DNA of 64,000 bases from Fen-1135 sp963705275 (GTDB taxonomy: Bacteria; Desulfobacterota; Syntrophia; Syntrophales; UBA2185): assembly GCA_963705275.1 (NCBI GenBank), contig OY970063.1, positions 1,798,001 through 1,862,000 on the forward strand, in the 5' to 3' direction. The notes under the pieces are model-generated. The model saw nothing but the letters and a program-made list of their open reading frames with translations, did not search any database and was not told the origin of the DNA. Below are positions 43,718 through 53,739 of the stretch, one piece after another. A program made the position numbers and the translations under genes. Position 1 is the first letter of the stretch. Each line of letters starts with the position of its first letter.

Positions 43718-45730
43718 GTGATTTATCTAAATAACATCTCTCTATCCTTTGCTGACAACACGATCTTCGACAAAATTACCTGGATGATTCCGGAAAGAAG
43801 CAGGGTTGGGCTAGTAGGAGACAACGGCACCGGGAAGACCACCCTTTTCAGGGCCATCCTGGGGATGATCGATATCGATGAGGGCATCATAGAGATTCCG
43901 AACAGGAAGAACAGGACAATAGGCTATCTGCCGCAGGACCTGGTAGAACTGGAACCCTTTCCCCTCATAGAATATCTGAGGAAGAAGAGCGGCATAGACG
44001 ATATTGAAAAGACCCTGAAAGAATACGAAAGACGCATGTCCCATTCTGATCCGGCCTCGGCTGAGTATCGGGAGATACTGAAGGCATACGAAGCCGCGAC
44101 TGCCCGTTTTCAGGCCGCCGAGGGATACCGTTTCGACGCAAAGGCCAAGCAGATACTAAACGGCTTCGGGTTCCGGGAAAAGGATTTCGGGAAGAGCTGC
44201 ACTGAATTTTCCGGCGGCTGGAAGATGCGCATCCTGATTACCCTGATCTTACTATCCGCCCCGGATATCATGCTCCTCGACGAACCGACCAATCACCTGG
44301 ATACGGAGAGCATGGAGTGGCTGGAAAACTATCTGAAGAATTACAACGGCACCCTGCTTGCAATTGCCCACGACCGCGTGTTCCTGGATAAAATGGTCAA
44401 TCAGATAGTGGAGCTCGCCAATCATCGACTCACCGTGTACAAGGGAAACTACTCCTACTATCTTGCGGAAAAGGAAAGACGTCTTGAGGCCCTGAAAAAA
44501 CAGATGGCCCTCCAGCGCGGAGAGATAAAAAAGACACAGGAGTTCATCGAGCGGTTCCGGTACAAAGCCACCAAGGCCAAGCAGGTCCAGAGCCGCATCA
44601 AGATGCTCGAACGGTTTGAAATCATTGAAAGCGAAAGAAGCCGAAGACAGGTTCATATCAGGTTTCCCGAAGCGCCGAAAAGCGGCAGGGACGTTTTGTC
44701 TGCAAGACAGATATCCAAGAGCTATGGGGACCTCGTGGTTTTCAATTCCTTTGACCTGACAATCCACAGGGGTGAAAAAATCGCTCTCGTCGGCGTCAAC
44801 GGGGCAGGTAAATCCACCCTGGCCAGGATTCTTAGCGGTACGGAAGAACCGTCTTCCGGGAAGGTGACCTACGGTCTCAACGTCAGCATGGCCTTCTTTT
44901 CTCAGGAAAGCGCCCAGAATCTCTACTATGGGCGTACCATCTGGGACGATATCTGCCTGACAGGCGGTCGCAGCAACGATCAGGAGAAAAGGAATCTCCT
45001 CGGAACTTTTCTCTTTTCCGGGAATGATATCCATAAAGAGATTTCTGTGCTGTCCGGAGGGGAGAAATCTCGCCTCGCTCTGCTTAAAATACTCCTCCAG
45101 GATTCCAACCTGCTGATCCTCGATGAACCCACCAATCATCTGGACCTCAAAACGAAAGAGATCCTCCAGAATGCCCTGCTCGGCTATACAGGCACGGTGG
45201 TCATCGTTTCCCACGACCGGTTCTTTCTGGACCGCCTCGTCACCAGGGTGATCGAGATTCGCGATAGTCGATGCTACGAATATCTTGGAAACTACTCTTA
45301 CTTCATCCAGAAGCGCGGTGAAATGGCCGCGGCTCTTACGGACGCGGCAAACGCATCTGCAGCCGGTAATCCACTCGTACCTGCTTCACCGCCAGAAGCA
45401 AACGAGGCGATACCCGGACGTAGGCCTTTTAAGACGAAGGAAGAAAAACGACTGGAAGCGGAGGAAAGAAACCGGCTTTCGCGCACGATGCGCGACTTTA
45501 AGACCAAACTGAAGGCGTTGGAGAATCACATTATCCAGCTCGAAGAGAAGAAAATGGATAACGAAAAGATTCTCTGTGAACCGGGCGTTCACAAGGATCC
45601 GCAAAAGATCAAAATCCTAAGTCAGGAGTTGCATGATATCACCAGGGAGCTTGAAAATCTGTATGCTTCCTGGGAGACGCTAAGCAAAAAAATTGAAACC
45701 CACGAAGCCGCAAGCGGCCCCATTACATAG
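43718..45730 (+). CDS. ABC-F family ATPase (Uup/EttA-like)
   Basis: A 670-residue soluble protein with two ABC ATPase cassettes and no membrane part, the ABC-F plan of ribosome-acting factors. Cassette 1: Walker A GDNGTGKTT, signature FSGGWKMR, LLDEPTNHLD. Linker with the basic IERFRYKATKAKQVQSRIKMLERFE helices. Cassette 2: GVNGAGKST, LSGGEKSRLAL, LILDEPTNHLD. The C-terminal tail from about residue 580 is a charged coiled-coil domain as in Uup. GTG start at 43718. Could serve translation or replication-linked roles. Confidence 0.92.
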   Translation: MIYLNNISLSFADNTIFDKITWMIPERSRVGLVGDNGTGKTTLFRAILGMIDIDEGIIEIPNRKNRTIGYLPQDLVELEPFPLIEYLRKKSGIDDIEKTLKEYERRMSHSDPASAEYREILKAYEAATARFQAAEGYRFDAKAKQILNGFGFREKDFGKSCTEFSGGWKMRILITLILLSAPDIMLLDEPTNHLDTESMEWLENYLKNYNGTLLAIAHDRVFLDKMVNQIVELANHRLTVYKGNYSYYLAEKERRLEALKKQMALQRGEIKKTQEFIERFRYKATKAKQVQSRIKMLERFEIIESERSRRQVHIRFPEAPKSGRDVLSARQISKSYGDLVVFNSFDLTIHRGEKIALVGVNGAGKSTLARILSGTEEPSSGKVTYGLNVSMAFFSQESAQNLYYGRTIWDDICLTGGRSNDQEKRNLLGTFLFSGNDIHKEISVLSGGEKSRLALLKILLQDSNLLILDEPTNHLDLKTKEILQNALLGYTGTVVIVSHDRFFLDRLVTRVIEIRDSRCYEYLGNYSYFIQKRGEMAAALTDAANASAAGNPLVPASPPEANEAIPGRRPFKTKEEKRLEAEERNRLSRTMRDFKTKLKALENHIIQLEEKKMDNEKILCEPGVHKDPQKIKILSQELHDITRELENLYASWETLSKKIETHEAASGPIT

Positions 45731-45796
45731 GATAATATCGCATGACTGTAACAGTGCTTGCGTAGTGGACAAATCACCGCGGGTATGGTGCTGCCG

Positions 45797-46180
45797 ATGA
45801 AGACATTGAAGCTAAGCGAGACGGAAATTGATCGGGCTGTAAAAAGGGCGATTGCACGGATCCCGGCGGAAATAAGGGACCATCTGAAGAATATCATCAT
45901 TTCCGTCCGGAAGCGTCCTTCCAAGGAAATTCGCGAGGAGATGGGACTCCACCGCAATGAGCCTTTGCTTGGCATGTACAGGGGTACAGCACTCATGGAT
46001 CGTTCTACATTCTATCCGCCTCTTTTCCCGGATAGCATTATTCTCTTCCAGGAGCCTTTGGAAGAAATGTGCAGCACAATAGACGAACTTGAGGAGCAAA
46101 TAGAAATTACTATAGTGCACGAAGTCGCGCATTTTCTTGGGATCAGCGAGGAAAGGCTTGCAGAACTTGGATACGGTTGA
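45797..46180 (+). CDS. Small HExxH metallopeptidase (DUF1025/PF06262 type)
   Basis: A protein of about 127 residues whose C-terminus carries the zincin motif TIVHEVAHFLGISEERLAELG. The N-terminal half (LSETEIDRAVKRAIARIPAEIRDHLKNIIISVRKRPS) fits the PF06262 family, whose members are thought to be minimal zinc peptidases of unknown substrate. Start is uncertain: ATG 45797 fits family N-termini, ATG 45785 and TTG 45758 are in frame, and none has a strong ribosome site. Confidence 0.8.
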   Translation: MKTLKLSETEIDRAVKRAIARIPAEIRDHLKNIIISVRKRPSKEIREEMGLHRNEPLLGMYRGTALMDRSTFYPPLFPDSIILFQEPLEEMCSTIDELEEQIEITIVHEVAHFLGISEERLAELGYG

Positions 46181-46274
46181 GCCGTTTCTTTGCTGCGGAA
46201 GAAATTCAGGAAAAAGGGCGGTTGAAGAAACCTCCTCCCACCCGTGAGATCGATCAATCACTTTGTCCTGAGAA

Positions 46275-46712
46275 TCATGCCAACTCGACTTTAATGGGGG
46301 TTATACAGGAGAGGTTGTCCGATACGGGACACCTGCTTTCTATTTCATGCACGAAGGCCTCTTTCTCCTCCTTCGTCATCTCCGCATCGATGCTTAACGT
46401 GACATGTATGCCCTCGACTCCGGGCCTGTTCTCTTTGCTCTTGCCGAGAAGCGTCTCCACATCAAATGCACCTTCCACCCTCATCTGCATGCCGTTCAAT
46501 TTGTACCTCTTCTGGATGGCAATGATTCTTGCCACCGTGGCGATGCAGCCCGCAAGGGACGTGAACATATATTCGACCGGGTTCGGTCCCGCATCTTTCC
46601 CGCCACCTTCTGTGGGCTGGTCGACATAGAGCGTATGGTTTCCCGCCTTTACTTCGACCTTGAATCTGTCATCAGACTTTGCCTCGATGCTTACTGTCTT
46701 CATCTTTGCCAT
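46275..46712 (-). CDS. OsmC/YhfA-family protein
   Basis: A 145-residue OsmC-fold protein. The two peroxidatic-type cysteines are present in SLAGCIATVARIIA and SRCPVSDNL, with GGGKDAGPNPVEYMFTSLAG before the first. OsmC/Ohr proteins reduce organic hydroperoxides with dithiol donors; the YhfA-like branch seen here is less studied. It starts 1 bp after the PfkB kinase stop on the same strand, so the two are probably translated together. Confidence 0.88.
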   Translation of the reverse strand: MAKMKTVSIEAKSDDRFKVEVKAGNHTLYVDQPTEGGGKDAGPNPVEYMFTSLAGCIATVARIIAIQKRYKLNGMQMRVEGAFDVETLLGKSKENRPGVEGIHVTLSIDAEMTKEEKEAFVHEIESRCPVSDNLSCITPIKVELA

Positions 46713-46713
46713 T

Positions 46714-47688
46714 TTATTTTCTCCTGGTGTTATTCTTTATGTCGTGCCCAGCCGCTCCGTCAGAATGACCCTTGAATCTCTCTTCGAACTCCTCGGGGCT
46801 GAATATATAGTCCTGCGTGCCGTAGCATTCCACGGCAAACGAAGCGCAGACGCTCCCAATCATTGCGCACTGTTCGATGTCTTTGCCCCTGACGAGACCG
46901 CTTATCAGGCCGCCCCTGTATGCGTCGCCCGCACCCGTCGGGTCTTTCACCTTCCTTGGCTTGACGACGGGGATGTCCATCCTGCCTTCCGCCGTCATGA
47001 CCTGCGAACCCATCTCCCCCAGGGTTACGATGACAGTCCCGGCGCGCCTTACGATGTCTTCCCTGGAGAGGCCGGTCTTCTTCACGATCAGGTCCAGCTC
47101 ATAATCGTTGGATATCAGGATCCGGCACCCGTCTATGGCATCGGCGACATCCTTGGCATCTAAGACAGGAAGGGATTGTCCGGGATCGAAGATATAGCCG
47201 ATCCCCCTCTCTTTGCATATGCGCGGATAGTTTGCCATGTCGTCGAGATTGCCGGGAGAGACGATGGCGATGGTTTCTTTTGGATTGAATCTCTCGAACT
47301 GCAATGATGAGGAATACTTCATGGCGCCGGGGTTGAAGCCGGTGATCTGGTTGTCGGCAAGATCGGTTGTTATGTATGCGCCCGCCGTGAATTCCTCCTC
47401 TATGACCTTGATCCCCTCCGTTGAGATGCCGTTCTTCACCATCCAGTCGAAGTACCTGTGATAATCGTGGCCGATGGTGGCGGAAATCAGGGGCTTCTCC
47501 CCGATGAGAGACAGAGCGTAGGCAATATTTCCTGCAGTGCCGCCGAATTTCTCCCTCATGCCGTTAACCTGGAAGCAGACGTTGAGGACGTGAATCTTGC
47601 CGGGAAGGATATGATCCGAGAAATGTCCGGGGAAATCCATGATCCTGTCGTACGCCAGAGACCCGGAAACGATTATATTCATATGCAT
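46714..47688 (-). CDS. PfkB-family carbohydrate/nucleoside kinase
   Basis: A 324-residue ribokinase-fold kinase. N-terminal GGTAGNIAYALSLIG and the C-terminal PfkB signature DPTGAGDAYRGGLISGL (with the catalytic Asp) are clear. AGAYITTDLADNQITGFNPGAM resembles adenosine-kinase-like members rather than fructokinases, but substrate cannot be fixed. It sits between a small unknown gene and the OsmC gene, all on the minus strand with gaps of a few bases. Confidence 0.85.
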   Translation of the reverse strand: MHMNIIVSGSLAYDRIMDFPGHFSDHILPGKIHVLNVCFQVNGMREKFGGTAGNIAYALSLIGEKPLISATIGHDYHRYFDWMVKNGISTEGIKVIEEEFTAGAYITTDLADNQITGFNPGAMKYSSSLQFERFNPKETIAIVSPGNLDDMANYPRICKERGIGYIFDPGQSLPVLDAKDVADAIDGCRILISNDYELDLIVKKTGLSREDIVRRAGTVIVTLGEMGSQVMTAEGRMDIPVVKPRKVKDPTGAGDAYRGGLISGLVRGKDIEQCAMIGSVCASFAVECYGTQDYIFSPEEFEERFKGHSDGAAGHDIKNNTRRK

Positions 47689-47695
47689 AGGCCTC

Positions 47696-48052
47696 TCAAA
47701 TCAGCTCGAAGTCGCCATCATTTATGCAATGCAGCCAATCGCGCGCACTGGGTTCAGCTGAGGGGAAACGAGACATCGCGGAATCGTCAATGATCTTATC
47801 GATTGTGATGATGCATACGGGCCAGCCGGGAAAGCCGTGCCGGACGTGACAGTTATCGTTAATCCGATAGGCGAGAAACATCTTCCTGCTGCAGGATATT
47901 CGATATCTTCTGTCCCGGTGCCTGATCCGGAGCGTCTGATCGAGCCAGCCTTTGGCTTCAAAGATGCCGACAAGGCCCTCTAGTACATCCTGCGGCTTAT
48001 TTCCGGTTGTCATATCTGCGGTTCCGTTCTCTTGGTCATTCGTCTCTGCCAA
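47696..48052 (-). CDS. Hypothetical protein, possibly operon head
   Basis: A 118-residue soluble protein of unknown function. The first 18 residues are acidic and polar; the core (VLEGLVGIFEAKGWLDQTLRIRHRDRRYRISCSRKMFLAYRIND) is mixed, with three cysteines and many aromatic residues. No family recognised. Support for it being real is its 7-bp spacing ahead of the kinase gene and protein-like composition; an in-frame ATG 13 codons in (M14) is an alternative start. Overlapping frames here look like shadows. Confidence 0.5.
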   Translation of the reverse strand: MAETNDQENGTADMTTGNKPQDVLEGLVGIFEAKGWLDQTLRIRHRDRRYRISCSRKMFLAYRINDNCHVRHGFPGWPVCIITIDKIIDDSAMSRFPSAEPSARDWLHCINDGDFELI

Positions 48053-48197
48053 GAGAACTAAATAAAATGCAATTGAATGTCAAGGGCTATCTCAAATCCA
48101 AACAAAATTGACCATCTCTGGAAAAAGTGATAACCATATTCGCATTCCTAATTGTAAGTGAAACAATTCAGAGAGAAGCCGGAGGCATTGTTTATCA

Positions 48198-48878
48198 ATG
48201 ACAGGAGAGAAAGCCATTTTTGACGAATGGCCTGAAAAGTATGACCAATGGTTTACGACCCCTATCGGTTCCCTCGTAAGAAAATATGAAAGCGAACTAA
48301 TACTGAACTTTCTGAAGCCAGCTCCCGGAGAAACCATCCTCGACGCAGGCTGCGGCACGGGCGTCTTCACGCGTGATATCATCTCTTCCGGATCAAAGGT
48401 CGTAGGCCTCGACATTTCCTTTCCCATGCTCAGGAGGGCAACGGAGAAGTTCCGAGGATCTCCCTTCAGTGCGGTGCGGGGTGACATATCGACCTTACCC
48501 TTCCTTGCCGAATCCTTTGACAAGGTCGTTTCCATCACCGCCCTCGAGTTCATCGCCGATGCGAGGAATGCTGTGAATGAGCTCTTTCGCGTTGTGAAAA
48601 AAGGCGGCGTCATTGTCGTGGCCGCACTCAACAGCAGGGGCCCTTGGGCGGAGCGGAGAAGAGAGGAGGCGAGAAAGGGACACTCCATATTCAGCAAGGC
48701 AGTATTGAGGTCCCCCGAAGACCTGCTATCCCTTTCATCTTTCAAAGGTGAAGCGGGAACGGCCATCCATTTCGAGAAGGAGACACCACCGGAAAAGGCC
48801 GTGAAGGCCGAAGACGAGGGGAGGATCAAGGGGTCCATGACGGGCGCGTTTGCCGCAGTGCGATGGCTAAAGCTCTGA
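48198..48878 (+). CDS. Class I SAM-dependent methyltransferase
   Basis: A 226-residue methyltransferase with motif I ILDAGCGTGVFTRDI, the acidic loop VVGLDISFPML, VRGDISTLPFLAESFDKVVS and the post-motif ELFRVVKKGGVIVVAAL. The pattern is that of the UbiE/small-molecule group. Substrate unknown. GGAGG lies 12 bases before the ATG. It stands alone on the plus strand between an unknown operon and the acyl-CoA synthetase gene. Confidence 0.85.
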   Translation: MTGEKAIFDEWPEKYDQWFTTPIGSLVRKYESELILNFLKPAPGETILDAGCGTGVFTRDIISSGSKVVGLDISFPMLRRATEKFRGSPFSAVRGDISTLPFLAESFDKVVSITALEFIADARNAVNELFRVVKKGGVIVVAALNSRGPWAERRREEARKGHSIFSKAVLRSPEDLLSLSSFKGEAGTAIHFEKETPPEKAVKAEDEGRIKGSMTGAFAAVRWLKL

Positions 48879-49061
48879 GGAATGTAGCCCGCTTAACGTT
48901 TCAGGAAGACATGTTGCCGAAAAATTCGACCCTCTCGGTATCAGTTTTTTTCGCATGACCCTCATTTTTTTCTATACCATGATTGAGAAAAGAAGTATGT
49001 ATATGCCCCGCAGCGCAAGATGCCGGATTGTCCCAAATCAACGGAAAGTGAGTTTTTATAG

Positions 49062-51154
49062 ATGCAGAAATTTCTTGACCCCTCTTCAGTTGCCCTCATC
49101 GGTGTTCCCAGACAGACCGGTGACGGGTCTTTTAACAATGCAGAAGTGTTGCTGCGTTACGGTTACGAAGGAAAGATATTTCCCGTCAATCCAAACGTAA
49201 AAGAAATCTGCGGTCTCAAGGTTTATCCTTCAATAACCGATGTCCCGGAAGCGATAGATCTGGCGGTTATATCAGTCGCCAGAGACCGGGTGATCTCGAT
49301 GCTGGACAAGTGCATCGAGGCAGGCGTCACGAGGGTAATCATTATCACCCAGGGCTTTGCCGATGCGGATCAAAAAGGCAAGGAGATGCAGGAAGAGATC
49401 GTAAGACGGGCGAAGGCAAACTGCGTACGCATCATCGGCCCGAATACAATGGGAGTTGTGAACAATTTCAAGAAATTCACCAACTCCTTTATTGACGTGG
49501 TGCGCCCCGAGATATTTTCACCTGTCTCGCTGATCGCCCAAACCGGAGTCATACAGGTTGCATCGCAGGACATGGCGTATAAGCACTGGGGTAAGGCAAT
49601 CGATATAGGCAACGGCTGTGACATCGATGTGGTGGACAGCCTTTCCTATTTAGCCGACGACCCCGAAACAAAGATTATCGTGATTCACATGGAAGGAATT
49701 AAACGTGGCTCCGATTTTCTGAAGCTTGCGTCTCGGGTTACACTCAATAAGCCCGTTATCGTGTTTAAGACAGGCCGCAGCCAGGCCGGGGCAAAGGCTG
49801 CCCTCTCTCACACGGGGTCGATGGTCGGGGAAGACCATGTCTTCGATGCCGTCTGCAAACGGGCCGGCATAATCCGTGTAAAAAGCAATATGGAGATGAT
49901 CGATGCGATACATGCCCTCCTGCTCATGAAGGAGATGGCTGGTCCGCGGGTCGGGGTTGCGTCTGTAACCGGCGCCGGCGGCATCATGGCAGCGGATGCC
50001 TGCGAAGAATATGGTCTCACCCTCGCAAAACTTCCTGAAGGATTAGCGGAAAAATTGTCAGCAGGCTTGCCTGATTGGATTCATGTCGGCAATCCGGTGG
50101 ATATCTGGCCCATAGGCATGATTGGCGGCAATTATACCGGCGCGTTCGGCACGGCGATCACGGAGTTGCTTCGCTCCGATGAGGTGGACGGGGTAGTGGC
50201 CTTCATGCCTGTCTCAAAGTCTCCGCTCCATCAGAATCTTGACATGGTTGGCACCGTTATAGATTCGATGAAGAGTGCAGGCAACACAAAACCGCTGGCT
50301 ATATGGCCTTATATCGATGCTGACGCTTTTATCGATGAACTTGAGAAGGTCCCCAATGTCGCTTGTTTTAACAGCTGTAGAGCGGACTATGCAGGCGCTG
50401 GCATTCTGCTACAAATATCACCAGGCGAAGAAACGCAACATTCCCGTTCAAAGAGAGTTCCCGGTCGATCTTGAAAAAGTGCGGTCTCTCGCGGAAAAGG
50501 GCAGATCGCAGAAGCTGTTGGTCGGAGACGAGGCGCTCCTGCTATTGGAGCTCTTTGGTATCCCCGTTGTCAAGAGCGGCATCGCAAGAAGCCGCAAAGA
50601 CCTGGAAAACATCGCGTCATCAATGACCTACCCGCTTGTACTAAAGTTGTCCGGGGCCGCATTCCTGCACAAGACGGAGTGGGGAGGCGTTGTGACGGGA
50701 ATCAGGGATTTGAAAGATCTCCAGCGAGCGTTTGACCGGATCGTTCATAATGTCGGCACGCGTCAACCGGATGTAAAGGTTGAATCCGTTCAGGTTCAGG
50801 AACAGATCCACGGGCATGAATTGCTCCTGGGTTTAAAGAGAGACCATGACTTTGGCCACGTTATAGCCTGCGGGCTTGGTGGTATTTATACGGAAGTTTT
50901 CAAGGACATCAGTCGCGCAATTATCCCTGTCGATCATGAAGAGGCTGAACGACATGCTGGCATCTCTCAAGATAGCGCCTATATTGAGAGGCTTACGGGG
51001 TGAGGCAGGAATTGACTGGAAGGGTCTCGTCGAGATTTTGGAAAGGCTTTCGTTTCTTGCAAGCACACTGTCAGATATTTCGGAGCTGGACATCAATCCT
51101 GTTATAGCTACGAGCAACAAATGCATTGCCGTGGACGCCCGGATACTGTGGTAA
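49062..51154 (+). pseudogene. ADP-forming acyl-CoA synthetase, two frameshifts
   Basis: The intact product would be about 696 residues: an N-terminal CoA-binding and ligase half (SSVALIGVPRQTGDGSFNNAEVLLRYG; ALSHTGSMVGEDHVFDAVCKRAGI with the phospho-His) and a C-terminal ATP-grasp half (VLKLSGAAFLHKTEWGGVV, GLGGIYTEVFKD, ISELDINPVIA). It makes or uses acyl-CoA with ATP/ADP, a reaction used for energy by syntrophs. Two single extra bases break it: one between 50366 and 50385 (near TTTT) moves the frame by one before ERTMQALAFCYKYH, another near 50947-50953 before DMLASLKIAPILRG. Protein homology continues across both, so either the gene has just decayed or the assembly is wrong. Start ATG 49062 has only a weak ribosome site. 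Confidence 0.85.
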
Positions 51155-51242
51155 TTGCGAGAAAGCCGCTATAGACATCATGCCGCGCATTGAATCCACC
51201 GTCGCGGTTTTCCCAAACATTCATGTAGAGGAGGAGTAAAGT

Positions 51243-51729
51243 ATGAAAGATATGGAATGGAAGAGTCCACCTGAGATGCAGATTGACCTGGCGAAGACTT
51301 ACACGGCCGTCATTGAAACGAGCAGAGGAACTGATCGAATTGGAGCTGTATCCGCAACATGCTCCCAAGACAGTCAACAACTTCGTCTTCCTGGCGAAAG
51401 AGGGCTTCTATGACGATGTATCCTTTCATCGAGTGATCAAAAATTTCATGATACAGGGCGGAGATCCGACAGGCACGGGAAGCGGCGGCCCCGGCTACAA
51501 GTTTGCTGATGAGTTGAAGGAGAATCCCCTGAAGCATGAAACAGGAGTGATCTCGATGGCGAATTCCGGGCCAAACACGAACGGAAGCCAGTTCTTCATC
51601 ACCCATTCCCCTCAGCCGCACCTGAACGGCAGACACACTGTATTCGGGAAAGTGGTGCGCGGGCAGGATGTAGTCGATGCAATTCAGCAGGGAGACAAAA
51701 TACTCCACGTGGAAATTCGTGAGGCCTAA
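51243..51729 (+). pseudogene. Cyclophilin peptidyl-prolyl isomerase, frameshifted
   Basis: A cyclophilin of about 161 residues if one extra base near 51325-51336 is removed. GGAGGAG lies before ATG 51243, whose frame gives MEWKSPPEMQIDLAKTYTAVIETSRGT; the next frame continues IELELYPQHAPKTVNNFVFLAKEGFY, FHRVIKNFMIQGGDPTGTG, and NGSQFFITHSPQPHLNGRHTVFGKV, all standard cyclophilin. The catalytic Arg and the FxxxQGG motif are intact, so without the base change it would be active. It is the third single-base break within 1 kb. Confidence 0.85.
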
Positions 51730-51753
51730 AGACCACAATCTTTTATTCTTGAA

Positions 51754-51841
51754 CGTAGGGCAGACCTTCAGGTCTGCTGTATTCGCTTCCCTCTCCTGGC
51801 GGGAGGGCATATGTTGTCATTTCGAGTGAAACGAGAAATCT
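51754..51841 (+). repeat. Palindromic repeat, copy 1
   Basis: A perfect palindrome GCAGACCT-TC-AGGTCTGC (51760-51777), preceded by CGTAGG, is followed 36 bases later by a 27-base sequence (51814-51840, starting TTGTCATTTCGAG). Both parts recur in inverted orientation at 59838-59977. They lie between the cyclophilin and deformylase-like genes. Confidence 0.75.
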
Positions 51842-51862
51842 TTGTCTCGACGGTGAGGCATC

Positions 51863-52456
51863 ATGCCATTCAAGAAGAAAGACGAAAAGACCGTAAGTCC
51901 TGATGTAGCCGGCATCCACAGCATGCAGGAAAAATACGGCCTCAGGATTGCAACCATTGTCGACAATAACGATTGGGTAAGAACAAAGGCAAGGGAAATA
52001 GATCTGGATAAAGAACTGCATTTGGCCAAAGATCTCGATAGAATCATGAGGCACATGCGGGACGTATACAAGTTTGTCGGCGTCAGCTCGAATAATATTT
52101 ACTGGAACTTGACGCAATCGCCGATCAGGCAAATACTCATTCCGACAACTGGAAGAGAATATATCTCTTTAATAAACCCGAAAATTCTGAAGCTGGAAGG
52201 GCAGGAGAATAAATATGTAGAGGCATGCGGCTCAGTGCCTAAGAAAGTCTATATAGTCAGAAGAAAACCATATGTATTAATCTCCGGATACACAATCGAG
52301 AAAGAGCGTATTGAATTGGAATACGGATCGAAGGATTTTTATGCGGGGGAGGACCCTATATATTCTTCATACAGCAATCCGGAATGGGTTATTCAGCACG
52401 AGATGGATCACCTTGACGGAATAACAATACAAGACAAGGGAACCGCATTGGTCTGA
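51863..52456 (+). CDS. Divergent peptide-deformylase-like protein
   Basis: A 197-residue protein with the peptide deformylase plan. Motif 2, normally EGCLS, reads EACGS with the metal Cys at 122; motif 3 is QHEMDHLDG with His179, Glu180 and His183. Motif 1, normally GxGLAAxQ, reads VGVSSNN, with Asn78 where the catalytic-site Gln is expected. The metal site is therefore kept but the substrate side has changed, and there are extra N-terminal residues (about 45) before the domain. It is not linked to fmt or a translation operon. Possible roles are a specialised deformylase or another metallohydrolase. Confidence 0.7.
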   Translation: MPFKKKDEKTVSPDVAGIHSMQEKYGLRIATIVDNNDWVRTKAREIDLDKELHLAKDLDRIMRHMRDVYKFVGVSSNNIYWNLTQSPIRQILIPTTGREYISLINPKILKLEGQENKYVEACGSVPKKVYIVRRKPYVLISGYTIEKERIELEYGSKDFYAGEDPIYSSYSNPEWVIQHEMDHLDGITIQDKGTALV

Positions 52457-52652
52457 AAAGTTCTTATCTAGTTTAATTTTATTGTTGTACTAGATTTCGA
52501 TTGCAAATCGTGATAATCAGAGCATAAAGAAGAGCGCAACCAGGGGAACGCAAGTGGCTTAGCTCATCTCTGGCAGTTGCTCCAACGGCGTGTTATGCGT
52601 ATCAATCAAATTCGATATTGTTAGACAGTGAATTCACTGGGAAGGAGGCTAT

Positions 52653-53288
52653 ATGCGGACAATCGCGGTAATATTAATGGCAAGCATTATCTTAGCTGGC
52701 TGCACTTCTCAAAATATGATCTTCAGGCCTACGAACTCAAGCCTGTCCCAATTCGATTATTACGCGGCGGACGAGGAATGCGCTAAAATTAACAAGAGCG
52801 GCGGATGGTTTGCAGATTGCATGAAAGCTAGAGGATGGGCTTGCACCGGTAATTGTTACGATCCATCTTCCGACGAAGGTGTGGCGGAACAAACGTTGAA
52901 ACAGGTGGAACCTCAAGTCTTGACTAAAAAATGGACAGAGGCAATTCGAGCCGAAAAAGAAAAAGAATGGGTTTCCTACGCGAAAAGTCCGGATGGGCTA
53001 CTTTTTTACTACAGTCCTGCATCCCTGGCGGTTGTAGACAAACGATACGTGCGTTTCAGGGATCAGGTGAGATACCCGGCCGAGTGGACGAAAGACCTGA
53101 GTTATGTTTGGCGTTCCGTCAAGGTCAATTGCACAGATAGAACGTTCAAGTTCTCGTATTTTGTGGCACTCGATAAGGCTGGGAACGCTACGAACCCAAA
53201 TATGAGTGAACCTGCGTGGGCAAGCCTCCCGGAAGAATCTCCGTTAGGGACATTTGCCGTTAATATCTGTCGCGAAAAGGTCAAGTAA
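52653..53288 (+). CDS. Hypothetical lipoprotein
   Basis: A 211-residue exported protein with a clear lipobox: MRTIAVILMASIILAGCTS, lipid Cys17. Downstream are DEECAKINKSGGWFADCMKARGWACTGNC with four cysteines, which could form disulphides, then a mixed domain with VTKKWTEAIRAEKEKEWV-like helices. AAGGAGG before the ATG is strong. I recognise no family; anchoring to the inner or outer membrane is inferred. It is the first of a run of unknown genes. Confidence 0.7.
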   Translation: MRTIAVILMASIILAGCTSQNMIFRPTNSSLSQFDYYAADEECAKINKSGGWFADCMKARGWACTGNCYDPSSDEGVAEQTLKQVEPQVLTKKWTEAIRAEKEKEWVSYAKSPDGLLFYYSPASLAVVDKRYVRFRDQVRYPAEWTKDLSYVWRSVKVNCTDRTFKFSYFVALDKAGNATNPNMSEPAWASLPEESPLGTFAVNICREKVK

Positions 53289-53739
53289 CGAAGAAGGACG
53301 GAACGGCTGCGTTGATCCGTCATCTATACGAGACAGGGAGCAGAACAAGAGCAGTGCGCAAGAAAATCAATCCAGCCGACTCGTTACACTAACGGCCGAC
53401 TTTTGTACTACTGTCTTTCCATCCATCATCAGCCTCGACACTCCAAGGTAAAAAAAGGACAAGGCCAGCAGGCTGTACTCAATAAAATTGATTTTGATAC
53501 CAGAGTATAAGATTACAATCAAAAAATGTGCATCGGAGCCAGATTGGTTCGATTCCCATGGACTTCCGCCAATTTACTTGCAAATCTAGCTATTTTTCGA
53601 GACGATTCCTTTAACCTGCCTTTAACTTTCTTTAACCTAAGCAATCCTCATCGCGTCTTTTTCTGTTTGCTTTTAAAAAGGATGCCTGTCTTCTTATAAA
53701 GCATTATGTTAAGATAGATAATATCCAAGGAGGACACAG
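53289..53739. other. Gene-free stretch containing upstream repeat A
   Basis: This 451-bp stretch has no gene I can support. It holds a copy (53563-53618) of a sequence that recurs at 54166-54228: CTTCCGCC, an AATTTA..T.GCAAAT block, TCGAGAC and TTTAACCTG, followed here by two more TTTAAC repeats. The end carries AAGGAGG for the GTG start at 53740. Confidence 0.6.

Noticed and set aside
44252..45214. Minus-strand frame of 320 codons opposite the ABC-F gene
   Set aside because: Antisense shadow of two conserved ATPase cassettes; no ribosome site or domain.
51698..51715. parS-like palindrome CTCCACGTGGAA
   Set aside because: Matches about 12 of 16 consensus positions but lies inside the cyclophilin coding sequence far from parAB; probably chance.
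52534..52604. Integron attC-like segment (GCGCAAC ... GTTATGC) before the lipoprotein gene
   Set aside because: The two ends are only partly complementary and no inner L boxes or intI were found; not enough to call.
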